A stretch of DNA of 64,000 bases, from the NCBI RefSeq assembly GCF_950295315.1, contig NC_080165.1, forward strand, positions 3,977,734 through 4,041,733, given 5' to 3'. Under the pieces are notes generated by a model. That model saw nothing but the letters and a program-made list of their open reading frames with translations, was not told where the DNA came from and did not search any database. The position numbers and the translations under genes were made by a program. This DNA is from Erinaceus europaeus. Its lineage: Eukaryota; Chordata; Mammalia; Eulipotyphla; Erinaceidae. Shown one piece after another: positions 63,503-64,000 of this stretch. Position 1 is the first letter of the stretch, and the number at the start of each line of letters is the position of its first letter.

Positions 63503-64000
63503 ACATAGGAAAGGAGTAGTGGAGCTGTCCTGGCCAAGTCTTTTCTGTGACTCCTCCCTTTTCTCTTGATTTCTATCATTATCAAACAATTAAGTAACTA
63601 AATAGGTGCAAATAATCAGGCCAAGTGTGGATGGAAAGACTAAACACACAGCTGAATGTTCAAAGCAGGGGAGAAAAGTATTTTCCCCCCTCTCTCCCAA
63701 ATATTTTGCTATTTAGTATGAATAAGAATAATTCCACTGGTTCTAAAGTGACTTCATTTTATTTCCAGTGAAGATAGCAAAGATAGCACTTGCCAAAATA
63801 ACATTAAATAACAGCACATCGATTATGCTGATAAACTAGTATTTTATTAAAAATTAAACTATCTTGAATATAAGCCTAGCTTTAAAAACAGTATAAAACA
63901 TCCACATTTTGAATCTGACTGTATTACATAATTTCTTAAATAGAATGAATAGTATCATGACAGGGAAGAAAGCCAGAAAGCAACAAATCCCTTATGTTAA
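63503..64000. other. AT-rich, no feature recognised
   Basis: No recognisable repeat or gene to the end of the window. Confidence 0.4.

Overview
This window looks like intergenic or deep-intronic DNA from a placental mammal, most likely a hedgehog (Erinaceus). The main basis is a high-copy tRNA-derived SINE recognised from memory. It has a GGGAGTC head, the conserved blocks CCCCACCTGCAGGGGAGTCG and GGTGAAGCAGGTCTGCAGGTG, and a CAACAA...GGGCAACAAAAGGG tail. The species call is inference; the mammalian call is firm because L1, class II ERV, SINE and microsatellite sequence fills the window. I find no intact host protein-coding gene, no rRNA, no functional tRNA gene and no bacterial feature. The long open frames at the left end come from a tandem repeat, not from a gene.

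Names used below. SINE-A is the GGGAGTC family above. SINE-B is a related tRNA-SINE with a GGGGCCAGGTGGTGGCACACCTGGTTGAGC-type head and a short A-rich tail. SINE-C has an AGATAGCATAATGGTTATGC-type head. SINE-D has a TGGATAAAGCATTGG head and a CCCTGGCAGCACATG core. L1-3'A is an L1 3' end finishing ...CAATAAAG(A)n, and L1-3'B is a second poly(A) 3' end of about 1 kb finishing ...TTTTTATAAATAAAA(A)n.

Layout. 0.36-0.66 kb is a pyrimidine and dinucleotide tract. 0.75-4.0 kb is a minisatellite of about 48 units of 67-72 bp that appears to have grown from inside an antisense L1 3' end, which resumes at 4.02-4.58 kb. 5-18 kb is diverged SINEs plus L1-3'A/B copies, a solo LTR at 11.0 kb and a probable LTR at 16.8-17.9 kb. 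18.2-20.6 kb is decayed L1 ORF2. 21.1-22.6 kb is an LTR carrying five 34-bp repeats with CArG boxes, split by an L1-type insertion. 23.44-23.91 and 27.79-28.26 kb form a 471-bp nearly identical inverted duplication. 28.3-29.8 kb is the longest repeat-poor stretch. 31.6-33.1 kb is a 1.5-kb tetranucleotide array. 37.1-40.2 kb is an L1 5' end plus ORF1. 44.4-46.7 kb is an L1 3' end carrying a nested SINE and an LTR with a perfect-looking 286-bp tandem duplication. 49.1-53.7 kb is a decayed L1 with ORF2 endonuclease and reverse transcriptase. 53.7-59.4 kb is an LTR cluster with a complete 2.9-kb non-autonomous LTR element and solo LTRs. 59.6-60.4 kb is a minus-strand class II ERV pro-pol remnant. 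60-64 kb is SINE and L1 debris.

The most striking signal is inside the LTR family at 55, 57.5 and 59 kb. Each of these three LTRs carries a 34-nt block matching the 5' half of tRNA-Gly(GCC), from acceptor nucleotide 1 to inside the anticodon. A related LTR at 53.8 kb lacks it, yet shares the sequence immediately downstream. This looks like a captured 5' tRNA half that was fixed and propagated in a retrotransposon U3.
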